This document shows, piece after piece, positions 56,233 through 64,000 of a stretch of 64,000 nt of DNA. Position 1 is the first letter of the stretch. Each line of letters starts with the position of its first letter. Made by a program: the position numbers and the translations under genes. This stretch comes from a bacterium (lineage in GTDB: Bacteria; Orphanbacterota; Orphanbacteria; Orphanbacterales; Orphanbacteraceae). The notes beneath the pieces were generated by a model, which saw only the letters and a program-made list of their open reading frames with translations, did not search any database and was not told the DNA's origin. Location of the stretch: positions 229,093 through 293,092 of the forward strand of contig JALGYY010000043.1 in assembly GCA_025782575.1 (NCBI GenBank), in the 5' to 3' direction.

Positions 56233-57359
56233 CAGGGAGCATCTCCTTCAGGTGCATCGTAGCTGATTCTGTAAATCACTCCCGCATAATCATCGGAGAC
56301 GAGCAGCGATCCGTCATGCAATTCCATAACATCGACCGGCCGACCGTATACGGTCTGTCCATCGAACCATCCATCTGCGAATGTCACGTAGTCCCCTGCC
56401 ACGCCGTCTTCGACAGAGACCATGGAAATCCGGTAGCCGACCGGCTCCGAGCGATTCCACGATCCATGCTCGGCAATCAGAATCCGGCCTTGATATTCGG
56501 ATGGGAAAAGGTCGCCCCGATAGAACCGCATGCCGAGGGACGCCACATGCGGGCCGAGCGCCCGGGCGGGCGGGATGAACTCGTCACACATTCTCCCTTC
56601 CCCCAGGTCGGGATCGATCATGACCCCCCCGTGACAATAGGGGAAACCGAAGTGCATCCCCTTCTCAGGTGCGCGGTTCAGCTCGTCCGGCGGCAGATCG
56701 TCCCCCAGCCAGTCCCTCCCGTTATCTGTAAACCAGAATATTCCTGATTCCGGGTTCCAGTCGAAGCCGACCGAGTTCCGAACACCGGACGCAAACAGTT
56801 CGAGGCCGGTCCCGTCCCGGTTCATGCGGTGAATCGCCGCATAACGGGGATCATCCCGGAGACAGGCGTTACACGGAGCACCTACCGGAATGTAGAGCTT
56901 GCCGTCCGGGCCGAAAGCGATGAACTTCCAACCATGGTGGGCGTCCGCGGGAAACTCGTTGTTTACCACCTGAGGCACCACTTTTCTGATTCCCAGGTTC
57001 TCTTCGACATCTTCGTAGACCAGTATGCGGCTCACTTCGGCTACGAACAACGCGCCGTCACGAAACGCCACGCCGTTCGGCATCCGAAGCCCCTCATCCA
57101 GGATGAGCGTCGTATCGGCATGGCCATCACCATCCCGGTCGGGGATCGCGTAGATCCGCCCTTCCCGGCGGGTCCCTACATAAACGGTCCCCTCAGGGGA
57201 GAGTGCGAGAGAACGCGCGTTCGGCACATCATCGGCGAATATTGTGATGGAAAAGCCGGCGGGAAGCCGGATTGAGTCGAGGTCAGGGGGAGCGGCCGAG
57301 ACCGCGCCGGCCGCGAGAGGGATGGCGGCTATCAATATCAAAAAAAACGGTTTCATCAT
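56232..57359 (-). CDS. Sorbosone/glucose dehydrogenase-like PQQ-type six-bladed propeller
   Basis: Signal peptide; LPAGFSITIFADDVPNARSLALSPEGTVYVGTR, HGWKFIAFGPDGKLYIPVGAPCNAC, GVRNSVGFDWNPESGIFWFTDNGRDWLGDDLPPDELN; TGATG overlap with HD gene. Confidence 0.85.
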   Translation of the reverse strand: MMKPFFLILIAAIPLAAGAVSAAPPDLDSIRLPAGFSITIFADDVPNARSLALSPEGTVYVGTRREGRIYAIPDRDGDGHADTTLILDEGLRMPNGVAFRDGALFVAEVSRILVYEDVEENLGIRKVVPQVVNNEFPADAHHGWKFIAFGPDGKLYIPVGAPCNACLRDDPRYAAIHRMNRDGTGLELFASGVRNSVGFDWNPESGIFWFTDNGRDWLGDDLPPDELNRAPEKGMHFGFPYCHGGVMIDPDLGEGRMCDEFIPPARALGPHVASLGMRFYRGDLFPSEYQGRILIAEHGSWNRSEPVGYRISMVSVEDGVAGDYVTFADGWFDGQTVYGRPVDVMELHDGSLLVSDDYAGVIYRISYDAPEGDAP

Positions 57360-57390
57360 GTAAACCGGAGGACCGAGAGAGAAAAAAAGA

Positions 57391-57467
57391 TGGGGTGAGT
57401 GACGGGGATTGAACCCGCGACAACCAGAGCCACAGTCTGGGGCTCTACCAACTGAGCTACACCCACC
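57391..57467 (-). tRNA. tRNA-His (anticodon GTG), CCA encoded
   Basis: G-1 plus GTGGGTGTAGCTCAGTTGGTAGAGCCCCAGACTGTGGCTCTGGTTGTCGCGGGTTCAATCCCCGTCACTCACCCCA. Confidence 0.95.
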
Positions 57468-57517
57468 ACAGAGCTAATAGTAATAGAGGCCACCCGGAGC
57501 GACAAGCGGAAATGAAC

Positions 57518-57590
<73 letters not shown>

Positions 57591-57639
57591 TATCCCGGAC
57601 GTCTCTCGATAAATCTTCGTGAGAAGTCCGGGTAAAATT

Positions 57640-57713
57640 TCGGGGCGATAGGATTCGAACCTACGACTCCCTGCTCCCAAAGCAGGTGCGCTACCGGACT
57701 GCGCCACGCCCCG
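57640..57713 (-). tRNA. tRNA-Pro (anticodon TGG)
   Basis: CGGGGCGTGGCGCAGTCCGGTAGCGCACCTGCTTTGGGAGCAGGGAGTCGTAGGTTCGAATCCTATCGCCCCGA. Confidence 0.95.
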
Positions 57714-57736
57714 TCCGAACAGTTTCCCATTCCAAG

Positions 57737-57760
57737 AAAAAGGCCGGTCCCCCGACCGGC
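57737..57760 (-). terminator. Rho-independent terminator of the smpB...rdgB operon
   Basis: Minus strand GCCGGTC-GGGG-GACCGGC followed by CTTTTTC, 6 bp after the rdgB stop region. Confidence 0.8.
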
Positions 57761-57765
57761 GCTCC

Positions 57766-58386
57766 CTACTCGGACCTTGATTCTAGGTGCCCCTCCAGTA
57801 ACCGGGCAAGGATTTTCTTCGCCCCGGCGAGTGCGAGGCCTCGATGGCTGATCCTGTTCTTCTGCTCCAGGGGGATCTCGGCGAATGTCCCTTTGGATGG
57901 CGGGTGATAGAAGAGAGGGTCATAGCCGAACCCTCCCTCACCTCTTCCTTCGGCGATGATGATGCCGTCTACCCGTCCATTGGTAGTCCCGATCAATCCA
58001 TCCGGCGAAGCGATGGCCACTACGGTTTCAAAATAGGCGGTCCGGTCATCCCCCTCGAGTCCTTCCATACGGGCGACGAGCTTTTTGCAGTTATCTTCAT
58101 AGCTGACGTTCTCGCCGGCGTAGCGGGAAGAGAAGACGCCCGGTTCCCCTCCGATGGCGGGAACCATAAGGCCGGTGTCATCGGCGAGTGCGAGCATGTT
58201 CGCCGCTTTCGCCAGTGTAAGCGCCTTCTTTGCGGCGTTCCCTTCGAGAGTCTCCTGATCTTCCACCACCTCCGGAAGAGCGGGCCGGTCAAAAGTGGTG
58301 ATGATCCGAAACGGGAGATCTGACAGTAGATCCGAGATTTCCCGGATTTTGTCCCTGTTACCCGTGGCCAGCAAGAGCTCTCTCAC
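57766..58386 (-). CDS. rdgB: RdgB/HAM1-family non-canonical purine NTP pyrophosphatase
   Basis: [52 protein letters not shown] overlap with rph. Confidence 0.93.
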   Translation of the reverse strand: MRELLLATGNRDKIREISDLLSDLPFRIITTFDRPALPEVVEDQETLEGNAAKKALTLAKAANMLALADDTGLMVPAIGGEPGVFSSRYAGENVSYEDNCKKLVARMEGLEGDDRTAYFETVVAIASPDGLIGTTNGRVDGIIIAEGRGEGGFGYDPLFYHPPSKGTFAEIPLEQKNRISHRGLALAGAKKILARLLEGHLESRSE

Positions 58387-59105
58387 GAAGCTGATCCGTT
58401 CAGCGCGGCCTCCTGCACGGCCACCAGTTCCGCGCAACCCTTCTTCGCGAGACGGAGGAGCTCATCGAGAGCCTCACTCGCGAACGGCTCTTCCTCCGCC
58501 GTCCCCTGCACCTCGATATATTTCCCGTCGCCGGTCATGACGACGTTCATGTCCACTTCGGCAGCGAAATCCTCGCTGTAATTCAGATCGAGTACGGGCA
58601 CTCCCTTGACAATGCCGACACTCACGGCCGCCACGGCATGTTTCATCGGCCACTTCTTGAGAACACCCTGCTTTTCGAGATACTTGAAACTGTCATGAAG
58701 GGCTACCCATGCGCCGGTGATCGAGGCTGTCCTCGTGCCGCCGTCCGCCTGAATCACGTCGCAATCGAGCAGGATGGTTCTAGGGCCGAGCGCCTTCATG
58801 TCGACTGCCGCCCGTAGGGACCGGCCTATCAATCGCTGGATCTCCTGAGTGCGTCCTTTGGGGCCCCGCGTCTCCCTGCTTATTCTGGAGTGGGACGAGC
58901 GGGGGAGCATGCTGTACTCCGCCGTCAACCACCCGGCGCCCGAATCCCGCCGGAACGGGGGGACTCTCTCTTCGATCGTAGCGGTACAGATTACTTTGGT
59001 GTGTTCCACTTCGATCAGCACTGCCCCTTCACCATGGCGCAGGTAATTCCTTGTGATTTTAACGGGCCGGAGCTGGTCGGGCATTCTTTCGTCAATTCGT
59101 TTCAT
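58383..59105 (-). CDS. rph: Ribonuclease PH
   Basis: [86 protein letters not shown]. Confidence 0.95.
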   Translation of the reverse strand: MKRIDERMPDQLRPVKITRNYLRHGEGAVLIEVEHTKVICTATIEERVPPFRRDSGAGWLTAEYSMLPRSSHSRISRETRGPKGRTQEIQRLIGRSLRAAVDMKALGPRTILLDCDVIQADGGTRTASITGAWVALHDSFKYLEKQGVLKKWPMKHAVAAVSVGIVKGVPVLDLNYSEDFAAEVDMNVVMTGDGKYIEVQGTAEEEPFASEALDELLRLAKKGCAELVAVQEAALNGSAS

Positions 59106-59926
59106 TGTTCTCCGTAGATCTCTTCGAGATGTTCAGGAAAGATGCGCTCCACACGGCCGATCGGCCTCCCCAGAAAGAGCTCGGCCTCTTCGCGAAATCG
59201 GTGGGGCACATCACTCACTACAAAATTATGGCTGCTCTCTCTCCCCGGGTCGGGGTTCGGCCCGATCGAGGCAGCGAGGGAGCGAGCGGTTTCGATTGCG
59301 TTATCAATCAATTTGATCTCGCCCCCTGTCACCTGGCGGATGGCGTTCTTCAAGACGGGAAAGTGGGTGCACCCCAATATGAGAGTGTCGATCGCTTGTT
59401 CGAGAAGCGGTTCGACATACTCGGCAATGACCGATCGGGTGATCTCATGATCCACCCAGCCCTCTTCGGCGAGGGGGACTAGCAGAGGACAGGGGGCCGA
59501 ATGAACCTCGAAGTCGGGGTTGATCGCGAGGAGCGCCTTTTCGTATGCCCCGCTTGCGATCGTGCCCCTCGTGCCGATCACCCCGATCCGGCCTGACTTC
59601 GTTGCGGCCGCCGCCCCTCGCGCTCCCGGCTCGATTACGCCGAGCACAGGGACCGAGTATTCCTGTTTGAGAGCGGGGAGCGCCACTGCCGAAGCTGTAT
59701 TGCAGGCGATCACGATCGATCGAACCCCACGGTTCATCAGAAAGTGGGCGTTCTGCCTGGCAAACAGCATCACCGTTTCTTTTGATTTGGGCCCATAGGG
59801 GAGCCGCGCGGTATCGCCGAAGAAGAGTACGGATTCGCCCGGAAGCTGGCGAATAATCTCCCTTACAACTGTAAGCCCGCCTATCCCTGAGTCGAATACG
59901 CCGATCGGCCGCTCGTCGATCACCAT
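59102..59926 (-). CDS. murI: Glutamate racemase
   Basis: [53 protein letters not shown]. Confidence 0.95.
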   Translation of the reverse strand: MVIDERPIGVFDSGIGGLTVVREIIRQLPGESVLFFGDTARLPYGPKSKETVMLFARQNAHFLMNRGVRSIVIACNTASAVALPALKQEYSVPVLGVIEPGARGAAAATKSGRIGVIGTRGTIASGAYEKALLAINPDFEVHSAPCPLLVPLAEEGWVDHEITRSVIAEYVEPLLEQAIDTLILGCTHFPVLKNAIRQVTGGEIKLIDNAIETARSLAASIGPNPDPGRESSHNFVVSDVPHRFREEAELFLGRPIGRVERIFPEHLEEIYGEQ

Positions 59927-60510
59927 TCGGCCACCTCGAATGGATTTCTGGCGTCGAGGTGTCCGGCGATCGACTCCGCCCGGGCGCCGTCAATCAGAAA
60001 GATCACGCGCCTCACTTCGGGGAATGCGACCGCCATCGTTCTTACAATTGTTCGTACAAAAAGGAATTCGGACGAACTTCCCCAGCCCCAATCTCGAAGC
60101 GAGCTTCCCACAAAGTCGAAGTAGAGGCCACCCATGTCATCGAAAAATATGCCGGTCACTTCGAGCGAAGGGGGGGTAACCGGATGATGATCAGGCAAAA
60201 TCGGTCCCCGGGCGAGTTCGTCGATCAGCAGGCGGGCGAGAGATTCGCGGGAAGGGTCGGCAGGCGCAAGCTCCCGCTTCTCCCCCACAAGTGTTTCGCC
60301 GTCGCCTTTGACGAAGTAAACGAGCGCGGAACGAAGAAACATCCCCTCGTCGGAGAGGACATCATCTTCTGCGGTTTCCTGCTGCGAACGATCCGGACCG
60401 CACGCCGTGGCGAGAAAGAGCGTGAGTGCCGAAAGCAGGATGAACGAACCGCTGATCTGTCGGAGGTTCGACCATCGGGGTGAGGGCCATGTTTTCAGAA
60501 GAGCCGTCAT
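59920..60510 (-). CDS. GerMN-domain lipoprotein
   Basis: Lipobox LFLATACGPD; ALVYFVKGDGETLVGEKREL...LARLLIDELARGP...GLYFDFVGSSL...IRTIVRTMAVAFPEVRRVIFLIDG pattern. Confidence 0.78.
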   Translation of the reverse strand: MTALLKTWPSPRWSNLRQISGSFILLSALTLFLATACGPDRSQQETAEDDVLSDEGMFLRSALVYFVKGDGETLVGEKRELAPADPSRESLARLLIDELARGPILPDHHPVTPPSLEVTGIFFDDMGGLYFDFVGSSLRDWGWGSSSEFLFVRTIVRTMAVAFPEVRRVIFLIDGARAESIAGHLDARNPFEVAEW

Positions 60511-62081
60511 GACCCCTCCTTTGACATGCCGCTGATCGCGCGGGCGAGGCCGCGCACGATACGATCCTGCACATCCTCCCGGCGAAGCAGTCCGGCACTT
60601 TCGCCGCTGCTCAGAAACCCGATCTCCACAAGGACGGCCGCCATGTTCGCCCCTTCGAGTACGGCGATCGGCGCTTCTTTTACGCCGCGGGCGGGAAAAC
60701 CGTCGAGCGAACCGAGTTCCTTCTGAATCCGGCGGGCTACTCGGCCGCTTCCGCTTTTCTGTCCTTCCTGAACCGCCTCCCAGGGGACGAACCTGAGATC
60801 CTGATCGAGAATGCCGCCGACCACTTCCTGCTCGAATCTTGTCTGAGCGTCCTCTACCGCTGCTGCGATTCGATCGCGTGCGCCGATTCCGGAGGAGTGA
60901 ACATAAACTTCGGTGCCGGCCACGCCGGATACGGGCGAACTGTTGAGATGAATACTGATGAGCAGATCTCCCCGGTTCCGGTTCGCGAATTCCGTGCGAG
61001 CACTGAGTGAAAGATCGAGATCCTCTTCGCGGGTCATGACAACGCCGATCGAATGGTTTTTTTTCAGCTCAGTCGCGAGGCGCTCGGCGAGCGCGAGGGT
61101 CAGATCCTTTTCGAGCAAACCGCCTTCGCCGGAGCAGCCCGGATCGGAACCGCCATGGCCGGGGTCTATGATGACACGGCGAATCGGCCGCCTGGTCGTG
61201 CTCGGTCTGGTCAGCACATCGAGGGCGAATGACGATTCGCTGCCGTCCGGAGGCAATGTGGTATCCGACAATCGGACCACCACTCGCTCGGGCCGACCTT
61301 CCCGTGTCACACGATAATCTTTGAGCGAATCAGACGGCACAATATGAAGGACCGCGGTGTCTCCGTCCATCGCCCAGAAGAGATCCCGAAGACTGGAATC
61401 GGTCGTGTCGTAGAAGAGTTCCTGGTCGGCCACCCGTGCGGCGGCGAATCGCAAAAAGAGACTTCCGTCTTCGTTCTCCCGCGTCTGGTAACGGGCCGGT
61501 CCCGAAGGCCGGACTACGATTTCAACGCCGTCAACCAGTCGGTTCACTCTGGTTTCAATAATCGAGACGCCGGGTGCGCCGAAAGCGAGAAGCCCCTCTT
61601 CACGGTTCCAAACGACCGGGTACGCGTCCACCAGAAAGGGCATGACATCGGTGACAAGCTGCACCGGCAGGAGCAACCTGCCATCAAGATAAAGGACAGG
61701 ATCCCTGAGACGGACCACACGCTCGTCGATCACCACATTCCGGTTATCCGCGGTCAGCTTGAGTCGGTGATCCCCTACGCGAAGCGTCATCTTGAGGAGA
61801 TCGGGGCGCCAGTATTTGCTCGATGAATAGAGAAGGGAAACAACGTCTTCGGAGAGATAGATCGCCCGGCCCACTTCGATCACGGGAACCTCTTCGATAC
61901 GGCCGTCCGGATGGCGGACATCGATCGAGGCGGCGTGACAGTCGCGGGGGGTGCCGGCGATCGAGATTGAGAGCGAGATCAGGAAGAGGAGCGCCAGGGC
62001 GAACGGGCGGGGCCGGAGTGTGGGCGGGTGAACCAGGGTCGGCTGCGAAACCGGGATGCTCCGGGAGCGGTCAGTGTTCAC
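60507..62081 (-). CDS. N-acetylmuramoyl-L-alanine amidase with AMIN/Cu-amine-oxidase-N-like N-terminus
   Basis: GTG start; RVIIDPGHGGSDPGCSGEGGLLEKDLTLALAERL, TREEDLDLSLSARTEFANRNRGDLLISIHLNSS, VLVEIGFLSSGES. Confidence 0.92.
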   Translation of the reverse strand: MNTDRSRSIPVSQPTLVHPPTLRPRPFALALLFLISLSISIAGTPRDCHAASIDVRHPDGRIEEVPVIEVGRAIYLSEDVVSLLYSSSKYWRPDLLKMTLRVGDHRLKLTADNRNVVIDERVVRLRDPVLYLDGRLLLPVQLVTDVMPFLVDAYPVVWNREEGLLAFGAPGVSIIETRVNRLVDGVEIVVRPSGPARYQTRENEDGSLFLRFAAARVADQELFYDTTDSSLRDLFWAMDGDTAVLHIVPSDSLKDYRVTREGRPERVVVRLSDTTLPPDGSESSFALDVLTRPSTTRRPIRRVIIDPGHGGSDPGCSGEGGLLEKDLTLALAERLATELKKNHSIGVVMTREEDLDLSLSARTEFANRNRGDLLISIHLNSSPVSGVAGTEVYVHSSGIGARDRIAAAVEDAQTRFEQEVVGGILDQDLRFVPWEAVQEGQKSGSGRVARRIQKELGSLDGFPARGVKEAPIAVLEGANMAAVLVEIGFLSSGESAGLLRREDVQDRIVRGLARAISGMSKEGS

Positions 62082-62532
62082 GGCCCATCTCCTTCCGAGC
62101 GCGATCCATTTCACGCTTGGCGTCCCGCTCGGCAATAGCGGCACGTTTGTCATAAGCCCGCTTCCCGATCGCCAGGCCGATCTCCACTTTCACCCAGCTC
62201 CCTTTGAAGTAGAGCTTCAGCGGCACGAGAGTCATCCCTTTCGACTCCACCTTGCGAATCAGACGTACGATTTCATGCTTGCTGAGAAGGCACTTCCGCT
62301 TGCGGGTCGGTTCGTGATTGTAGCGCCCCCCCATTTCATACGGCTTGATATTCACGCCGATCAGAAAGACCTCTTCCCCGTCGATACGTGCATAGCTCTC
62401 CTGGAGGCTCGCGTGGCCCGCCCGTAGGGACTTCACTTCGGTCCCGGTCAATACGAGACCAGCCTCGATCGTATCCACAATCTTGTAATTGTGGCGCGCC
62501 TTCCTGTTGGTGCAGATCGTTTTTACGTCCAT
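62071..62532 (-). CDS. smpB: SsrA-binding protein SmpB
   Basis: TNRKARHNYKIVDTIEAGLVLTGTEVKSLRAGHASLQESYARI, HEPTRKRKCLLSKHEI, GLAIGKRAYDKR. Confidence 0.96.
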   Translation of the reverse strand: MDVKTICTNRKARHNYKIVDTIEAGLVLTGTEVKSLRAGHASLQESYARIDGEEVFLIGVNIKPYEMGGRYNHEPTRKRKCLLSKHEIVRLIRKVESKGMTLVPLKLYFKGSWVKVEIGLAIGKRAYDKRAAIAERDAKREMDRARKEMGREH

Positions 62533-62686
62533 TTGGATACGCCTGAGGAGGTTGTCCGCCGCCCGGGCCGGGATGACCGCTGTCCTGGCTCGCGCATGGA
62601 GAGGAATCGAATCGTGACGGCTGAATATACCAGATCCGCCAGTAGGGAACACCCCTTTTCAGGGGCGGAGGGTCCGGGGAGGGGAG

Positions 62687-63364
62687 CTACTCATGCGGGA
62701 TCGGCTCCCTGCGTTCGGCTCGTCTTGTGGACTTCTTCAAGAACCGCTTTTGATGGCGCTTCCCTTTTTTCCCTGATGAATACGTACCGAATCCCATGGA
62801 AGCGAGTGCGCTTCTCTTGCTGTCCTCCAACTTCCAGCTATGAGGTTTCGGCCGTTTCCGGGTCTTTTGCCTGGAGCCATCATATTGAGCGAGCCTTTCT
62901 CTCAACCGGTAAGAGTAGAGGCCTTCTTTACGGATGCTCGCCACACAGGGCAATCGATGTTTCCCGGCGATCTTTTCAGCGACCTTCCAGGCTTCCTCCT
63001 CACCGGTGACCCTGACTTTCGGATGCCGGTTCCGGCTCCACAATTCGAAGTGGCCCAGTTCATGCAGAATCACCGTGACCACATGGCTCGGACGACCTTT
63101 TCCACCTGCCAGGACTACCGGACCTTTGTCCCGATAGTTGTAGCAGAATACCCCCTCCCGCCAGTGACGGGCGAGATCCAGAATGAGCCGACATCCCCTC
63201 CCCTCCACCAGAGCGCGAATGTCACGGACCCACTTCGGATCCTCCACGGCATTCTTCCATCGATCACCGATGAGTAGCGACCGAATCCAGATTTCGATCG
63301 GACGAGGCACGGAACGAGGCCGGGGACTGCGGTATCTTGGTTTTCTCGGCTCTAGATGCTTCAC
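62687..63364 (-). CDS. Putative zincin-type metallopeptidase-like protein with basic C-terminus
   Basis: VVTVILHELGHFELW (HExxH) within an otherwise unrecognised protein; Lys/Arg-rich tail. Confidence 0.55.
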   Translation of the reverse strand: MKHLEPRKPRYRSPRPRSVPRPIEIWIRSLLIGDRWKNAVEDPKWVRDIRALVEGRGCRLILDLARHWREGVFCYNYRDKGPVVLAGGKGRPSHVVTVILHELGHFELWSRNRHPKVRVTGEEEAWKVAEKIAGKHRLPCVASIRKEGLYSYRLRERLAQYDGSRQKTRKRPKPHSWKLEDSKRSALASMGFGTYSSGKKGKRHQKRFLKKSTRRAERREPIPHE

Positions 63365-63959
63365 AGATCAACCTCTTCTTCGGACGGGAGTCAAACTGTT
63401 ATCTTTGATTACAGTCTGAACGAATCTTCGATCGCGCCAGGCACTTCGTTACCGATCCTAGCAGATATCCGTCGCCTGTGAGTATCAAGATGGAACAACC
63501 GAATCCGGCGGACTCTTCGACAAAAAAAGAATCGATCTTGTAATGGAGCCCTGACCGTGGATCCAACTGTTCTCCCCGACCTTCTTTCTCGTCAACATTA
63601 CCAACGGGCCGTTGCATATTGCGAGGGGCGGTCACTTCCTGGGGACTGTCCGGAGGCGTATGAACTTACTTGACGGCACCGATTCGTAGTTCCGCCGTGT
63701 ATTTCAATTAGTTCAACTCTTCTATCGATTTAAAGAAATATTGCTTGACACGTTTTGACTTCGCCGGTTTTCATTATCCTGGGTGATTTTCCGGATTCCT
63801 ATCAGAAGACCTCTCTTGTTCAGGAATCAATTGGAAGCAATCTCCCCTTTCCTTTTTGGGAAATCACTGGCGGCTTCGTTCGTCATGCCTCCCACGAAGC
63901 CGAAAAGGGCATGCTAAAATATCGGTGGGGCTTGGAACGAGATGGGTGGACAGGAGGGG

Positions 63960-64000
63960 ATGAAGATGGCGATGACGACGAAGAATATGGACTCGGTTCT
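63960..64000 (+). CDS. Start of a CDS truncated by the window end (MKMAMTTKNMDSV...)
   Basis: ATG preceded by CAGGAGGGG; open to the last base. Confidence 0.4.
   Translation, partial: MKMAMTTKNMDSV

Noticed and set aside
63399-63635. 78-aa minus-strand ORF near the right end
   Set aside because: No convincing start context or recognisable motif; could be spurious.
63745-63780. TTGACA...TATCCT promoter near the right end
   Set aside because: Spacing between the hexamers (about 24 bp) is too long; nearer -10 candidates are poor.

Overview
This window is a gene-dense, high-GC bacterial chromosome segment, probably from a Gram-negative, little-cultured phylum. That placement rests on several large secreted proteins ending in a FlgD/T9SS-like C-terminal domain (NPFNPxTxIxF...MxLxR), an Omp85-like barrel and abundant Ser/Thr kinases. 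I identified about 45 protein-coding genes, a tmRNA (ssrA), four tRNAs (Lys-CTT, His-GTG, Arg-TCT, Pro-TGG) and several hairpin/terminator elements. Recognisable housekeeping genes are the smpB-amidase-GerMN-murI-rph-rdgB operon and a CM/PDT/DAHPS fusion. Observations not visible in the ORF track: (1) selD carries an in-frame TGA at the catalytic position (KAG-U-AAK) followed by a SECIS-like hairpin, so it is itself a selenoprotein gene and its real start is 42821. (2) A 27-bp exact copy of the ssrA 3' end lies 1.25 kb beyond ssrA and brackets an orphan pilin gene, like an att scar. (3) A multihaem cytochrome c gene is split by an in-frame TAG immediately before a CMNCH haem motif. (4) An SGNH hydrolase is cut from its TM/signal helix by an in-frame TAA. 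(5) An exported lipoprotein has kinase-like motifs and is coupled to an Omp85-like barrel. (6) A divergent ketosynthase has lost both catalytic His and overlaps a kinase/NB-ARC/TPR gene. (7) A trifunctional chorismate mutase-prephenate dehydratase-DAHP synthase fusion is present. (8) A GcvT plus two FAD oxidoreductases form a translationally coupled operon. (9) A 39-aa very basic ORF has its own RBS and terminator-like hairpin. All calls come from reading the sequence; no searches were run.
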